DNA of 34,620 nt, taken from positions 1 to 34,620 of the forward strand of contig NZ_WTVK01000058.1 of the NCBI RefSeq assembly GCF_012910805.1. Direction: 5' to 3'. Positions 7,827-15,992 of this stretch are shown piece by piece. Below the pieces are notes generated by a model. The model did not search any database. It was given only the letters and a program-made list of their open reading frames with translations, and had not been told where the DNA came from. The translations under genes and the position numbers were made by a program. Each line of letters opens with the position of its first letter. Positions within the stretch are counted from its first letter, which is position 1. Source of the stretch: Aromatoleum evansii. Lineage in GTDB: Bacteria; Pseudomonadota; Gammaproteobacteria; Burkholderiales; Rhodocyclaceae.

Positions 7827-9469
7827 TGCGGCGGACGCGGTTCGCGATCAGCGCCGACGAGCATGCGCCGGTCGCGCACGACGGCCAGGGCGACGCTTTC
7901 GCGCGCAACTTCACCGATGATCTCGCCCTTCACCGCCGTGTCGCAGTCCATGTGCGTCGGCGAGAGGAAGAAGTCGGCGGCACGCCAGTCGCGCGTGACC
8001 TCCAGCCCCGGCGCGAGCCACGCCGCGCCTTGCACCGATTCGGCGCATACGGCGACGGTCCAGGTGCGCGGTGCGGCCCCCTCGGCCGCGACGCGCGCAT
8101 TGAGGAGTCCCGCCGCCTCGCGCAGCGCGTCGCCCCAGTAGTCCTGCTCCCAGCGCCCTTCGGTGCCGCGCAGGCCGCCGGTGAGGCCGTTGTAGGCTAC
8201 GTACTCGTATGGATGCAGGCGCACGAGCGTCACGAGATGCGTGACGGCGAGCAGCGCACAGACGCCCCCGGCCAGCACGCGCATGGCCGGAAACCGGGCA
8301 AGGCGCGCCGCGGTCGCAACGAGTCCCGCGCCGCCGAGCACCGCCAGCGGCGGCAGCAGGAAGGTGAAATGCCGGATGCCGTTGTAGAGCGGCGGCGCCG
8401 CGAGCAGCGTGTAGGTGAGCGGAAATGCGGCTGCGAGCGTCACCGGCAGCCAGCGCAGGGTCGCGCTGCGGCCCTCTTCCGACGCGAACAGGCCGGGGAG
8501 CGCGCGCAGCGCGCTCAGCAGGGCGAGCGCGACGCCGAGCAGGAACAACTCGGGCAGGCGCACGAGCAGATAGCTCGCGAGGTAGTGGCCGGGCACCTCG
8601 CCGTTCTTCATCACCGCGCCGTCGAGGATCGTGTACAGCTCGAAGGAGAAGCGCGAGAAGGTCGTCATCGCCTTCACGAGGTTGCCGCCCGATTGCACCG
8701 CCCACGGCCAGAACACGCCCAGCAGCGCGAACGCGAGCACCGCCGAAGGCAGCAGCGCAAGGACCGCCCGCCGCAGCACGGCGAACCGCGCGCGGAGATC
8801 CGCGCCGTTCAGCCAGGCCGCCGCAAGCACGGCGACCCCGAGGTAGAACACCGCGAACACGGCGCCGACGCGCAGGCCGAAGGCGCAGCCGAGCGCGATG
8901 CCAAGGCCGACGAGATCGCCCGCCTTCACTGCCGGCAGGCGGCTTGCGAAACGTGTCGTGAAATACAGCGACCACACCATCGTCGTCGCGAAGGGCACGT
9001 CCTTGGTGTGCGTGAACATCGCGCCGGACCACGCACCGGTCAGGGCGAGAAGCGCGAGGGCGACCAGCCCCGCGGCCTCGCCCATCAGCAGGCGCGCGAG
9101 CAGCCAGGTGCCGGCCAGGCCGAGCAGGCCGAAACCTGCCGACAGCAGGTGGCGCAGATCCCACACGTTCATCGGCACGACGCGCTCGAGCGCCGCGGCG
9201 ATGAGGTCGAAGAGGCCGCCGTAGAGATACAGGTTCTTGTAGGCGAAGGCGCTGCGGTCGGCGAAGCCCGAGGCGTAGAAGTCGAGCAGCAGGCGCCCGT
9301 AGACGTGCTGCACCTCCTCGTCGTTGCTGATGCCGTGCTGGTCGAACGCGAACAGCACATAGGCGCCGAGGACGGCGAACACGAGCAGCGCGAGGCGGAA
9401 GGCGAGCTGCGGCGACAAGATGCCTGCGGACGCGCCCGGCGCGCCCGGAACGACGGCACGATCGCTCAC
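7823..9469 (-). CDS. GT-C membrane glycosyltransferase (GT39/PMT_2-like)
   Basis: The 548-residue protein has about 10-12 membrane segments. The first periplasmic loop carries an acidic ISNDEEVQHVYGRLLL motif, where GT-C enzymes keep their catalytic Asp/Glu. THTKDVPFA follows in a later loop and there is a soluble C-terminal domain of about 130 residues. The family moves a sugar from a polyprenyl-phosphate donor to a protein, lipid or glycan outside the cytoplasmic membrane. The GTG at 9469 overlaps the stop of the GT2 gene (GTGA), and its own stop overlaps gtrA, so the three are co-translated. The acceptor cannot be told from sequence. Confidence 0.83.
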   Translation of the reverse strand: MSDRAVVPGAPGASAGILSPQLAFRLALLVFAVLGAYVLFAFDQHGISNDEEVQHVYGRLLLDFYASGFADRSAFAYKNLYLYGGLFDLIAAALERVVPMNVWDLRHLLSAGFGLLGLAGTWLLARLLMGEAAGLVALALLALTGAWSGAMFTHTKDVPFATTMVWSLYFTTRFASRLPAVKAGDLVGLGIALGCAFGLRVGAVFAVFYLGVAVLAAAWLNGADLRARFAVLRRAVLALLPSAVLAFALLGVFWPWAVQSGGNLVKAMTTFSRFSFELYTILDGAVMKNGEVPGHYLASYLLVRLPELFLLGVALALLSALRALPGLFASEEGRSATLRWLPVTLAAAFPLTYTLLAAPPLYNGIRHFTFLLPPLAVLGGAGLVATAARLARFPAMRVLAGGVCALLAVTHLVTLVRLHPYEYVAYNGLTGGLRGTEGRWEQDYWGDALREAAGLLNARVAAEGAAPRTWTVAVCAESVQGAAWLAPGLEVTRDWRAADFFLSPTHMDCDTAVKGEIIGEVARESVALAVVRDRRMLVGADREPRPPQ

Positions 9470-10464
9470 TTGGCCGCCTCGTCGAAGCCGATGCGCTCGG
9501 ATACCAGGTACAGCGGCCGCTGCTTGACCTCGGTGAAGATGCGCCCGACGTATTCGCCGAGCACGCCCAGGCTGATCAGCTGGATGCCGGACAGGAACAG
9601 CACCGAGACGATGAGCGACGCATAGCCGGGGACGTCGATGCCGAAGATCGCGGTGCGCACCACCAGCCAGCCGCCGTACAGCACGGACAGGCCGGAAATG
9701 CAGATCCCGACCATCGACCACACGCGCAGCGGCAGCGTGCTGAAGGCCGACAGCCCGTCGATCGCGTAGCGCAGCAGGCGCAGCAGCGACCAGGCGGACG
9801 CCCCCGCGGCGCGCTCGGCAGGCTCGAAGTCGATCGTCTCCTGGCGGAAACCCACCCAGCTCGTGATGCCCTTCATGAAGCGGGTACGCTCGGGCAGGCT
9901 GTTGATGGCATCGACGACCGCGCGGTCGAAGAGGCGGAAGTCGCCGCCCCCCTCCTCCAGCGCGACCTCCGAGACACGCTTGAAGAGGCCGTAGAAGCCG
10001 CGCGAGAGCTGGCGCCGCAGCCAGGGATCGGTGTCGCGCGAGCGACGCACGGCGGTCACCATCTTCGCGCCGCTCTGCCAGCGCGCGAGCATCTCGGGGA
10101 TGAGCTCGGGCGGATGCTGCAGGTCGCCGTCCATCAGCACGATGACGTCGCCGCGCGCCGCGCGCAGGCCAGCGGCCATCGCGGCCTCCTTGCCGAAGTT
10201 GCGCGCAAAGCGGATCGCCCGGATCGCGGGGTCGATGGCGGCCAGCGCCGCGACCTCGTCGAAGGTCGTGTCGCGGCTGCCGTCGTCGACAAAAACCAGT
10301 TCGTGCCCGGCCAAGGGCAAGCCGGCTATGGCCGCCTTCACGCGCCGGTGCAATTCCCCGAGCGAGCCGCTCTCGTTGTACAGCGGGATCACGACCGACA
10401 GCAGCGGTGGGGAAACGGGGGACGGAGCGGCACGCACGGGTGCGCGGGTGGTGGAAGCAGGCAC
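9466..10464 (-). CDS. GT2 polyprenyl-phosphate glycosyltransferase (GtrB/ArnC/DPM1-like)
   Basis: The 332-residue protein has an N-terminal GT-A domain. SVVIPLYNESGSL is followed by VDDGSRD (nucleotide binding), FARNFGKEAAMAAGL and DGDLQHPPE, which contains the metal-binding DxD. Two C-terminal membrane segments (about residues 235-310) end in GEYVGRIFTEVKQRPLY, a typical GtrB/ArnC ending. It should load a sugar onto undecaprenyl phosphate. The GTG at 10464 is chosen over an in-frame ATG at 10611 because the longer form would overlap the start of the divergent deacetylase. The next gene overlaps its stop by 4 bases. Confidence 0.9.
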   Translation of the reverse strand: MPASTTRAPVRAAPSPVSPPLLSVVIPLYNESGSLGELHRRVKAAIAGLPLAGHELVFVDDGSRDTTFDEVAALAAIDPAIRAIRFARNFGKEAAMAAGLRAARGDVIVLMDGDLQHPPELIPEMLARWQSGAKMVTAVRRSRDTDPWLRRQLSRGFYGLFKRVSEVALEEGGGDFRLFDRAVVDAINSLPERTRFMKGITSWVGFRQETIDFEPAERAAGASAWSLLRLLRYAIDGLSAFSTLPLRVWSMVGICISGLSVLYGGWLVVRTAIFGIDVPGYASLIVSVLFLSGIQLISLGVLGEYVGRIFTEVKQRPLYLVSERIGFDEAAK

Positions 10465-10564
10465 GTTATTCCGGCGGATGATGGATGGGCGAGGCGCCAA
10501 ACCTCGCAGGATAAACGCAAACGGGCGCTGGCGCGTTGACGCCGGAGCCGCTATAAGGAGGGCC

Positions 10565-11506
10565 ATGAACGAACAGCCCTCCACCGACCGCCTTCCGGCC
10601 CGCCCGATCATCGTCTGCGCCGACGACTACGGCATCGCACCGGGCGTCAGCGAAGCGATCGCCGGACTGATCGCGGCCGGACGCCTGTCCGCGACGAGCT
10701 GCATGACTCCGCTGCCCGACTGGAAACGGCGCGCGGGCCTGCTGCGCAAAACCGTCGCGACGCATCCGGCCGACGTCGGGCTGCATCTCACGCTGACCGA
10801 TCACGTGCCGCTCAGCGCGGCGACCGGATTCGCGCAGGCCGGCCGGCTGCCGTCGATGGGCCGGCTGCTTCCACGCGCGCTCGCACGGGCACTGCCGCGA
10901 CAGGCGATACGCACCGAGCTGTGCGCGCAGCTGGACGCCTTCGAGGACGCCTGGAACGCCCCGCCCGACTACATCGACGGCCATCAGCACGCCCACGTGC
11001 TGCCGGGCATACGCGAGGTTGTCGTCGAGGAACTGTTGCGTCGCTACCCCGCCGGCTCGGTGTGGGTGCGCGATTGCTGCGAGCCGCTGACGCGCTGTCT
11101 GCAGCGTCGCACGGCCCTGCCGAAGGCCTTGCTGATCTCCACGCTCGGCGTCGGCCTGCACCGGCTGCTGCGCCGCCGCGGCCTGCCCGCGAACAGCGGC
11201 TTCGCGGGGCTGCACGACTTTTCCGGGCGGATCCCGTTCCGTACGCTGATGCAGTCCTTCCTCGCCGGCAGCGGGCCGCGGCCGCTCGTGCATGTGCACC
11301 CGGGCCGTGTCGATGACGAACTGCGCGCGTGCGACACGCTCACGACGCCGCGCGAGACCGAACTCGCCTACCTGGCCTCGCCCGCGTTCGCCGAGGACCT
11401 GGCTGCGGCGGGTCTGCATCCGGCACGCTTCGCCGCTTTCGCGCGCCCCGCGCCGGCGATCAGCCAGACCAGCCCGCCCGACGCGAGCAGCGGGTCGATC
11501 AGGTAG
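10565..11506 (+). CDS. YdjC/ChbG (HpnK)-family carbohydrate deacetylase
   Basis: The 313-residue protein starts behind a strong AAGGAGG. The family removes acetyl groups from sugars with a divalent metal. Visible elements are VCADDYGIAPGVSEAI (Asp20/Asp21), GLHLTLTDH (His74), IDGHQHAHVLPG (His140, His142, His144) and VHVHPG near the C-terminus. It is divergent from the GT2 gene with a 100-base gap. By analogy with ArnD it may deacylate a lipid-linked sugar made by its neighbours, but a hopanoid role (HpnK) or free-sugar role is possible. Its last 139 bases overlap the opposing membrane-protein gene. The tail after about residue 295 looks non-conserved. Confidence 0.87.
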   Translation: MNEQPSTDRLPARPIIVCADDYGIAPGVSEAIAGLIAAGRLSATSCMTPLPDWKRRAGLLRKTVATHPADVGLHLTLTDHVPLSAATGFAQAGRLPSMGRLLPRALARALPRQAIRTELCAQLDAFEDAWNAPPDYIDGHQHAHVLPGIREVVVEELLRRYPAGSVWVRDCCEPLTRCLQRRTALPKALLISTLGVGLHRLLRRRGLPANSGFAGLHDFSGRIPFRTLMQSFLAGSGPRPLVHVHPGRVDDELRACDTLTTPRETELAYLASPAFAEDLAAAGLHPARFAAFARPAPAISQTSPPDASSGSIR

Positions 11507-12000
11507 TCCCACAGGTTGCTCGATTCGAGCAGCTGCAGACGCCACATGGCGAGCGCGGCCGCGAGCGCCGTGGCGATCACCCACCGCCGCGCCGCGACCG
11601 CTGCAAGCGCGACAGCGCCAACCACCAGCGGCATCGCCGCACCGCCGTAGCCCCACGCATAGGGATCGACGGCCCCCAGCCCCAGCGCGGGCGGGTAGAA
11701 CAGCAGCCCGGTGAGGGCAACCAGCGCCGCGACGAGCACGCGTTCGCCGCGCGGGAACACGCATGCGGACGCGCAGCGCGCGCACAGCAGGGCCCCGAGC
11801 GTTGCCACCGTCGCCACCGACGCGGCCCCGACCGCACCGCGCAGCACCGCCAGCAGGCTCGTTCCGCCAAGGGGCACCCACAGCAGCGTCGCGACCGCGA
11901 GCACCACCGCCGCGGCGGCTCCGGGCCGAGCGCGGAGTCCCGGCACGCACAGCGCGAACGCACAGGCCCACGCGAGGGAGTCGAACAGCGCGGGGATCAC
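11368..12000 (-). CDS. Hypothetical multi-pass membrane protein
   Basis: I do not recognise this 210-residue protein. It is almost wholly hydrophobic (Ala/Leu/Val-rich) with about six membrane segments and an Arg/Ala-rich cytoplasmic-looking tail. A Trp/Tyr/Asp-rich loop (VDPYAWGYGG) sits around residue 125. GTG at 12000 follows a good GGAGG ribosome binding site, which lies in the end of the sialidase-like gene, and forms a GTGA overlap with its stop. It is the last gene of the ArnT-like operon. The 3' end is antisense to the last 139 bases of the deacetylase gene. Confidence 0.72.
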   Translation of the reverse strand: MIPALFDSLAWACAFALCVPGLRARPGAAAAVVLAVATLLWVPLGGTSLLAVLRGAVGAASVATVATLGALLCARCASACVFPRGERVLVAALVALTGLLFYPPALGLGAVDPYAWGYGGAAMPLVVGAVALAAVAARRWVIATALAAALAMWRLQLLESSNLWDYLIDPLLASGGLVWLIAGAGRAKAAKRAGCRPAAARSSANAGEAR

Positions 12001-13286
12001 AGTCTTTCCTCCAGCCAGGCCCGGTTGAAGCGCAGATGGCGGATGAAGGAGCGATTCCACGTATACACGAGGTGGAAGTCGCCGTCGGCGCCGCGCACGA
12101 GATAGGGATAATCGTACTGCCAGGAGCAGGTCTCGCCGCGGCAGAGGTTCGCCTCGGCATTGCGCAACACGGAGTCCGTCGCCGGCCCCGGCCCGAGCGA
12201 CTCGACGTCGCGCGTCAGCAGGGGGCGCAGCACGTCGGGGCCGAAGCTGCGGCCGAGGAACTCCTCGCGATCCTCGAAACGATGGATCGCGCGCCAGTGG
12301 CGGCCGTCGTCGTCGCTCACCAGGAGCGACAGGCGCAGCCGCTCGTCCTCGGTGTCGTTGGCCACCGCGATGAGGCGGCCGTCTTCCAGCGCGAGCGCGG
12401 CCAGCGCCGAATTCGGGTTCGCGAGATCGCTCGCCTCGACGGCGGACCACGTGCGCCCGCCGTCGCGCGTCTCGCTGCGCCAGGCGCGCGGCGGCTTGCT
12501 CTCGCCCGCAAAGCGCTGCAGCACGACCGCAGCCCGCGCATCCTTGACCAGGACCACCGGCTGCAGCGAACGGTTGCCGTGATCCAGACGCTGCTTGCGC
12601 CGCACCCGACCATCCGGCGTCAGCACGAGCAGTTCGCCGAACTTGCCGGCCATCTCGTGATACACCGGCAAACCGATGTCGCCGTCGGCGAAGAACACCG
12701 GGGCGCCCTTCGCGAGCGTGCTGAGGTTCAGGAACGGCGAGGCGACCAGCCGCGTCGCCGGAGCCCAGGTCCGCCCCTGGTCGGACGAACGGATCAGATT
12801 GAGGTGGCTGGTCGCCCAGCCGCCCACGGTCACGCTCACATACACGACCCACAGCTCGCCCGATGGCACCATGAAGGCGACCGGGTTACCCATCTTGCGC
12901 ACGAGGCGGCCGAGATCGCGCGTCGTCTGCTCCGGCGTCGCGATCGTGAGCTGCTCGCCCCAGCGCCCGGCCGCCGGATCGAAGAAGGCGGCATGGACCT
13001 TCACGTCGGTCGCGCCCTCGCGCGAGCCGCCGAACCAGGCCGAGAACAGCCTTCCGTCGGGTAGCGCGGCGATCGAGGCGGCGTGCACGCGTGCCGGCTC
13101 GGCCGCATTCACGACGAAGCTCGCGAGCTGCGGCACGCTCGCCTCGCCACTGCGTGCCGGTGCCGCCGGGACGACGAAGCCCGCCGCCGGCGCAGTCTGA
13201 ACCCCCGGCCAGGCCGCCCACACGCTCACGCCGGCGATCGCCGCGAAGGCCAGTGCACGCAGGCCGCGCGATGCTTTGCGATTCAT
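11997..13286 (-). CDS. Exported sialidase-like BNR-repeat beta-propeller protein
   Basis: The 429-residue protein has an N-terminal hydrophobic segment (about residues 10-27), either a signal peptide or an anchor. A six-bladed-propeller type body follows. Three Asp boxes (S/T-x-D-x-G-x-x-W) are visible at about 167-174, 273-280 and 324-331. The family motif HAASIAALPDGRLFSAWFGGSREGATDVKV is near residues 68-97. Such BNR_2 proteins are often labelled exo-alpha-sialidase, but substrates vary and I cannot show a full Arg triad or catalytic Tyr/Glu pair. Both its start (with the ArnT-like gene) and stop (with the membrane protein) overlap neighbours, so it works with them. Confidence 0.82.
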   Translation of the reverse strand: MNRKASRGLRALAFAAIAGVSVWAAWPGVQTAPAAGFVVPAAPARSGEASVPQLASFVVNAAEPARVHAASIAALPDGRLFSAWFGGSREGATDVKVHAAFFDPAAGRWGEQLTIATPEQTTRDLGRLVRKMGNPVAFMVPSGELWVVYVSVTVGGWATSHLNLIRSSDQGRTWAPATRLVASPFLNLSTLAKGAPVFFADGDIGLPVYHEMAGKFGELLVLTPDGRVRRKQRLDHGNRSLQPVVLVKDARAAVVLQRFAGESKPPRAWRSETRDGGRTWSAVEASDLANPNSALAALALEDGRLIAVANDTEDERLRLSLLVSDDDGRHWRAIHRFEDREEFLGRSFGPDVLRPLLTRDVESLGPGPATDSVLRNAEANLCRGETCSWQYDYPYLVRGADGDFHLVYTWNRSFIRHLRFNRAWLEERL

Positions 13287-14914
13287 TGCTGTCCTCCCCC
13301 CGTGACACGCAGCACGTAATGGCGCGACAAGGTCTGCTCGCGCCGGCCCGGATCGAGGAAGCGGATGTTGAGCCGCGTGACGCGGAACTCGGGGTTCTCG
13401 GCCAGCACCTCGACCCGCAGGCCGGCCTCCTCGATCGCCTTGCGTCCGCCCTCGCCCGCATACACCAGAACCGGCTCGCGGGCCGCCTTCAGCTCGTCCA
13501 GCGTCACCGGCCGGGTGAGTTGTCCGGTGTAGACATCGAAACTGTTCGCGCGCGCGTCGAGATGCCTCACCGCCCGGGTGTCGATGCCGCGCGCCTGCAA
13601 GGCCTGCGCCAGATTGTTGCCGGCCTGGTAGCGCAACAGCTGCGGATAGACGTTGAAGTTCTGCAGGAAATTGAACACCGCCGCCACCGCCACCGAAGCG
13701 AGCACCAGTCGCGCCATGCCCTGCGCCCGGCGCGCGAGGACGAGTCCTGCGACCGTCAATGCCACGGCACCGGCCGCGACGACGACGCGATCGAGCGGGA
13801 AGGCCCAGGCATTGAGCGCGAGCGCCAGCGCCCCCATCAGGCCCCACACCAGCCACTGCGCCAGTTTTGCGCCGCGCGGGGCCGGCGCCCGCATGCGCGG
13901 CACGAGCCAGGAGGCGAGCAGCACCGAGAACAGCGGCAGCAGGATGTTGAGGTAGTGCGGCAGCTTGAATCCGGAGCTCGAGATGATGCCGAACATCACC
14001 GCGATCGTGCCCAATGTCAGCATCTCCTGCCCGGGCACCGGCCGCAGCCGTGCCGCGACCAGTTCGCGCCCCCGCGCCCACACCGCCGCCGCGCCGAGCA
14101 GGCACCATGGCAGGAAGGCCCACAGGAAGGTGTGGAAGAAGAACAGCGGATCGCTCCCGCCCGCCGTGCCGAAGCGACCACCGGACAGGCGCTCGAAGTT
14201 CTGCGACCACAGGATGAACTTCACCCCGTCGATGCCGAATTGCTGGTAATAGGACCACAGCACCGGCGCTGCGAAGGCCAGGGTGAGCAGCGCCAGCACG
14301 AGCCAGCGCGGATCGAAGAGCCCGCGCCAGTCGCGGCGGTACAGCAGATGCACGAAGATCGCGATCGCCGGCATCGCCACGCCTATCATCCCCTTGGTCG
14401 CAAAACCCAGCGCGAGCCCCACTGCGGCGAGCACGAGGCTGGTCCAGCGACGGTAGTGCGCGAACTCCGCGAGCTGCCAGATCGAGAACGCGATCGCCGC
14501 GGTGAGCACCGCGTCCATGCGCACGTCGTTGTTCGCGAGGATGAAGGCGAGCGAACTCGCGAGCACGAGCGCCGCGACCCGTCCCACCTCGCGCGAATAC
14601 AGCACACGCCCGAGGCCGTAGGTCGCATAGACGCCCAGTACGCTGAACAGCAGCGACGGCAGCTTGAACGCGAAGGTGCTGACGCCCAGCAGCTTGTAGG
14701 CGCCAGCCGCGAGCCAGAACAGCAGGTGGGGCTTGTCCAGGTAGGGTTCGCCCTGGGTCACGAGCGACGCATAGTCGCCCGTGAGGTGCATGTGCAGCGC
14801 GATCGTCGCGTGGTGCGCCGAATCGTTGTTCATCAGCGGCACGCAGAGGCCGCCCAGATACACCACGCCCAGCAGCAGGTAGAAGCCGTACAGGTTTCGG
14901 GAATCGGGCGTCAC
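13283..14914 (-). CDS. ArnT-like GT-C glycosyltransferase
   Basis: The 543-residue membrane protein has about 11-12 membrane segments and a C-terminal periplasmic domain, matching ArnT (about 550). The first periplasmic loop reads NNDSAHHATIALHM, then GDY and YLDKPHLLFWL, the ArnT/PMT_2 layout. ArnT proper has Asp-Glu where this has Asp-Ser. ANNDVRMDA and ATKGMIG follow further on. The enzyme probably transfers an undecaprenyl-phosphate-linked sugar to an envelope acceptor such as lipid A, but the sugar is unknown and no arnA/arnB genes are present. GTG 14914 is preferred; an ATG at 15007 would add 31 residues and overlap the gluQ -10 element. The stop overlaps the next gene (ATGA). Confidence 0.85.
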   Translation of the reverse strand: MTPDSRNLYGFYLLLGVVYLGGLCVPLMNNDSAHHATIALHMHLTGDYASLVTQGEPYLDKPHLLFWLAAGAYKLLGVSTFAFKLPSLLFSVLGVYATYGLGRVLYSREVGRVAALVLASSLAFILANNDVRMDAVLTAAIAFSIWQLAEFAHYRRWTSLVLAAVGLALGFATKGMIGVAMPAIAIFVHLLYRRDWRGLFDPRWLVLALLTLAFAAPVLWSYYQQFGIDGVKFILWSQNFERLSGGRFGTAGGSDPLFFFHTFLWAFLPWCLLGAAAVWARGRELVAARLRPVPGQEMLTLGTIAVMFGIISSSGFKLPHYLNILLPLFSVLLASWLVPRMRAPAPRGAKLAQWLVWGLMGALALALNAWAFPLDRVVVAAGAVALTVAGLVLARRAQGMARLVLASVAVAAVFNFLQNFNVYPQLLRYQAGNNLAQALQARGIDTRAVRHLDARANSFDVYTGQLTRPVTLDELKAAREPVLVYAGEGGRKAIEEAGLRVEVLAENPEFRVTRLNIRFLDPGRREQTLSRHYVLRVTGGGQQ

Positions 14915-14994
14915 GATGGGTCGGGGCGGAAGCCTAAACAGGGAAACATGGTCGGGAACCGCAGGCGCCGGCGGGGCGCAGGTCGCCGGGGCGC

Positions 14995-15012
14995 GCAATG
15001 TTATCATGCGCG
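14995..15012 (+). promoter_or_regulatory. Possible extended -10 promoter for gluQ
   Basis: TGTTATCAT (-10 hexamer TATCAT at 15002-15007) has the TGn extension. It lies about 50 bases before the gluQ ATG in the divergent gap with the ArnT-like gene. The -35 region is poor. Confidence 0.35.
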
Positions 15013-15058
15013 GCTTGCGCCCCTGCGACCGCGCCGCGACCGCACCCTCCACCGCCCC

Positions 15059-15985
15059 ATGCCTCCCGCACCGCCACCGTACATCGGCCGCTTCGCGCCC
15101 TCCCCGACCGGGCCGTTGCATTTCGGCTCGCTCGTCGCCGCGATCGGCAGCTACCTGGAGGCGCGCAGCCGCGCAGGTCGCTGGCTGCTGCGCATCGAGG
15201 ACGTCGATGCCCCGCGCACGGTGCCCGGCGCCGCCGACGCCATCATCGCGACGCTGGCACGCTTCGGCTTCGAATGGGACGGCGAAATCGCCTGGCAGAG
15301 CCGACGACTGGACGCCTATCGCGCCGCATTCGAACAGCTCAGGGCCGCGGGCGACGTCTTCCCCTGCGCCTGCACGCGCCGCGAGATGGCCGACTCCGCG
15401 CTCGCGCGCGACGGCTCGCGCATCTATCCCGGCACCTGCCGCAAGGGCCTGCCGCCCGGGCGCAGCGCCCACGCGTGGCGGGTGCGCGCACAAGGCACGG
15501 TGACGTTCGACGACCGCGTGCAGGGCCGGCAGGAAGAGGATCTCGCACGCGACGTGGGCGACTTCGTCGTGCTGCGCGGCGACGGGCAGTTCGCCTACCA
15601 GCTCGCGGTGGTGGTCGATGATGCGGCCGCCGGCGTCACCGACGTCGTGCGCGGCGCCGACCTGCTCGGCTCGACCGGCCGCCAGATCCACCTGCAGCAT
15701 CTGCTTGGCGTGCCGACGCCCGGTTACGCGCACCTGCCGGTGGTCGTCAATGCGGCGGGCGAAAAGCTCTCGAAGCAGACGCTCGCGGCGCCGATCGACG
15801 TCCTGCCGCAGGGCACGGCGCTTGCGGCGGCGCTCGCCTTCCTCGGCCACCCGCCGCCCGCCGAACTCGCGCACGCCCCCCTGGCCGGGCTATGGGCCTG
15901 GGCGATCGCGAACTGGAAGCTCGAACGCGTGCCGCGACGGACTCAGGCGCAGGCCCCGGCCGGACTGGCCGCCACGCTCTCCTGA
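15059..15985 (+). CDS. gluQ: Glutamyl-Q tRNA(Asp) synthetase
   Basis: GluQ (YadB) is a shortened glutamyl-tRNA synthetase that attaches Glu to queuosine in tRNA(Asp). The 308-residue protein lacks an anticodon-binding domain. It has RFAPSPTGPLHFGSL with the HIGH-like HFGSL at 21-25. A zinc site Cys103-x-Cys105, Tyr123, Cys127 matches E. coli YadB, and KLSKQ (236-240) replaces KMSKS. The reading frame is open far upstream, antisense to the ArnT-like gene, but that part has no protein-like sequence. The ATG at 15059 puts the catalytic fold at the N-terminus as in the family. Confidence 0.94.
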   Translation: MPPAPPPYIGRFAPSPTGPLHFGSLVAAIGSYLEARSRAGRWLLRIEDVDAPRTVPGAADAIIATLARFGFEWDGEIAWQSRRLDAYRAAFEQLRAAGDVFPCACTRREMADSALARDGSRIYPGTCRKGLPPGRSAHAWRVRAQGTVTFDDRVQGRQEEDLARDVGDFVVLRGDGQFAYQLAVVVDDAAAGVTDVVRGADLLGSTGRQIHLQHLLGVPTPGYAHLPVVVNAAGEKLSKQTLAAPIDVLPQGTALAAALAFLGHPPPAELAHAPLAGLWAWAIANWKLERVPRRTQAQAPAGLAATLS

Positions 15986-15992
15986 AGCCGGG

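Noticed and set aside
7826-9625. A 599-codon open frame antisense to the GT-C glycosyltransferase
   Set aside because: Its composition (Arg/Glu/Ala/His-rich) is that of an antisense shadow; the minus-strand frame has membrane segments and coupled overlaps.
11997-13286. Naming the BNR protein a true sialidase
   Set aside because: Asp boxes show the fold only. The Arg triad and catalytic Tyr/Glu could not be assigned, so the activity is left open.
13091-15058. A very long open frame on the plus strand running through the ArnT-like gene into gluQ (964 codons in all)
   Set aside because: The part before 15059 is Arg/His/Gln-rich with no protein pattern and is antisense to a clear membrane protein. 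It is an artefact of high GC.
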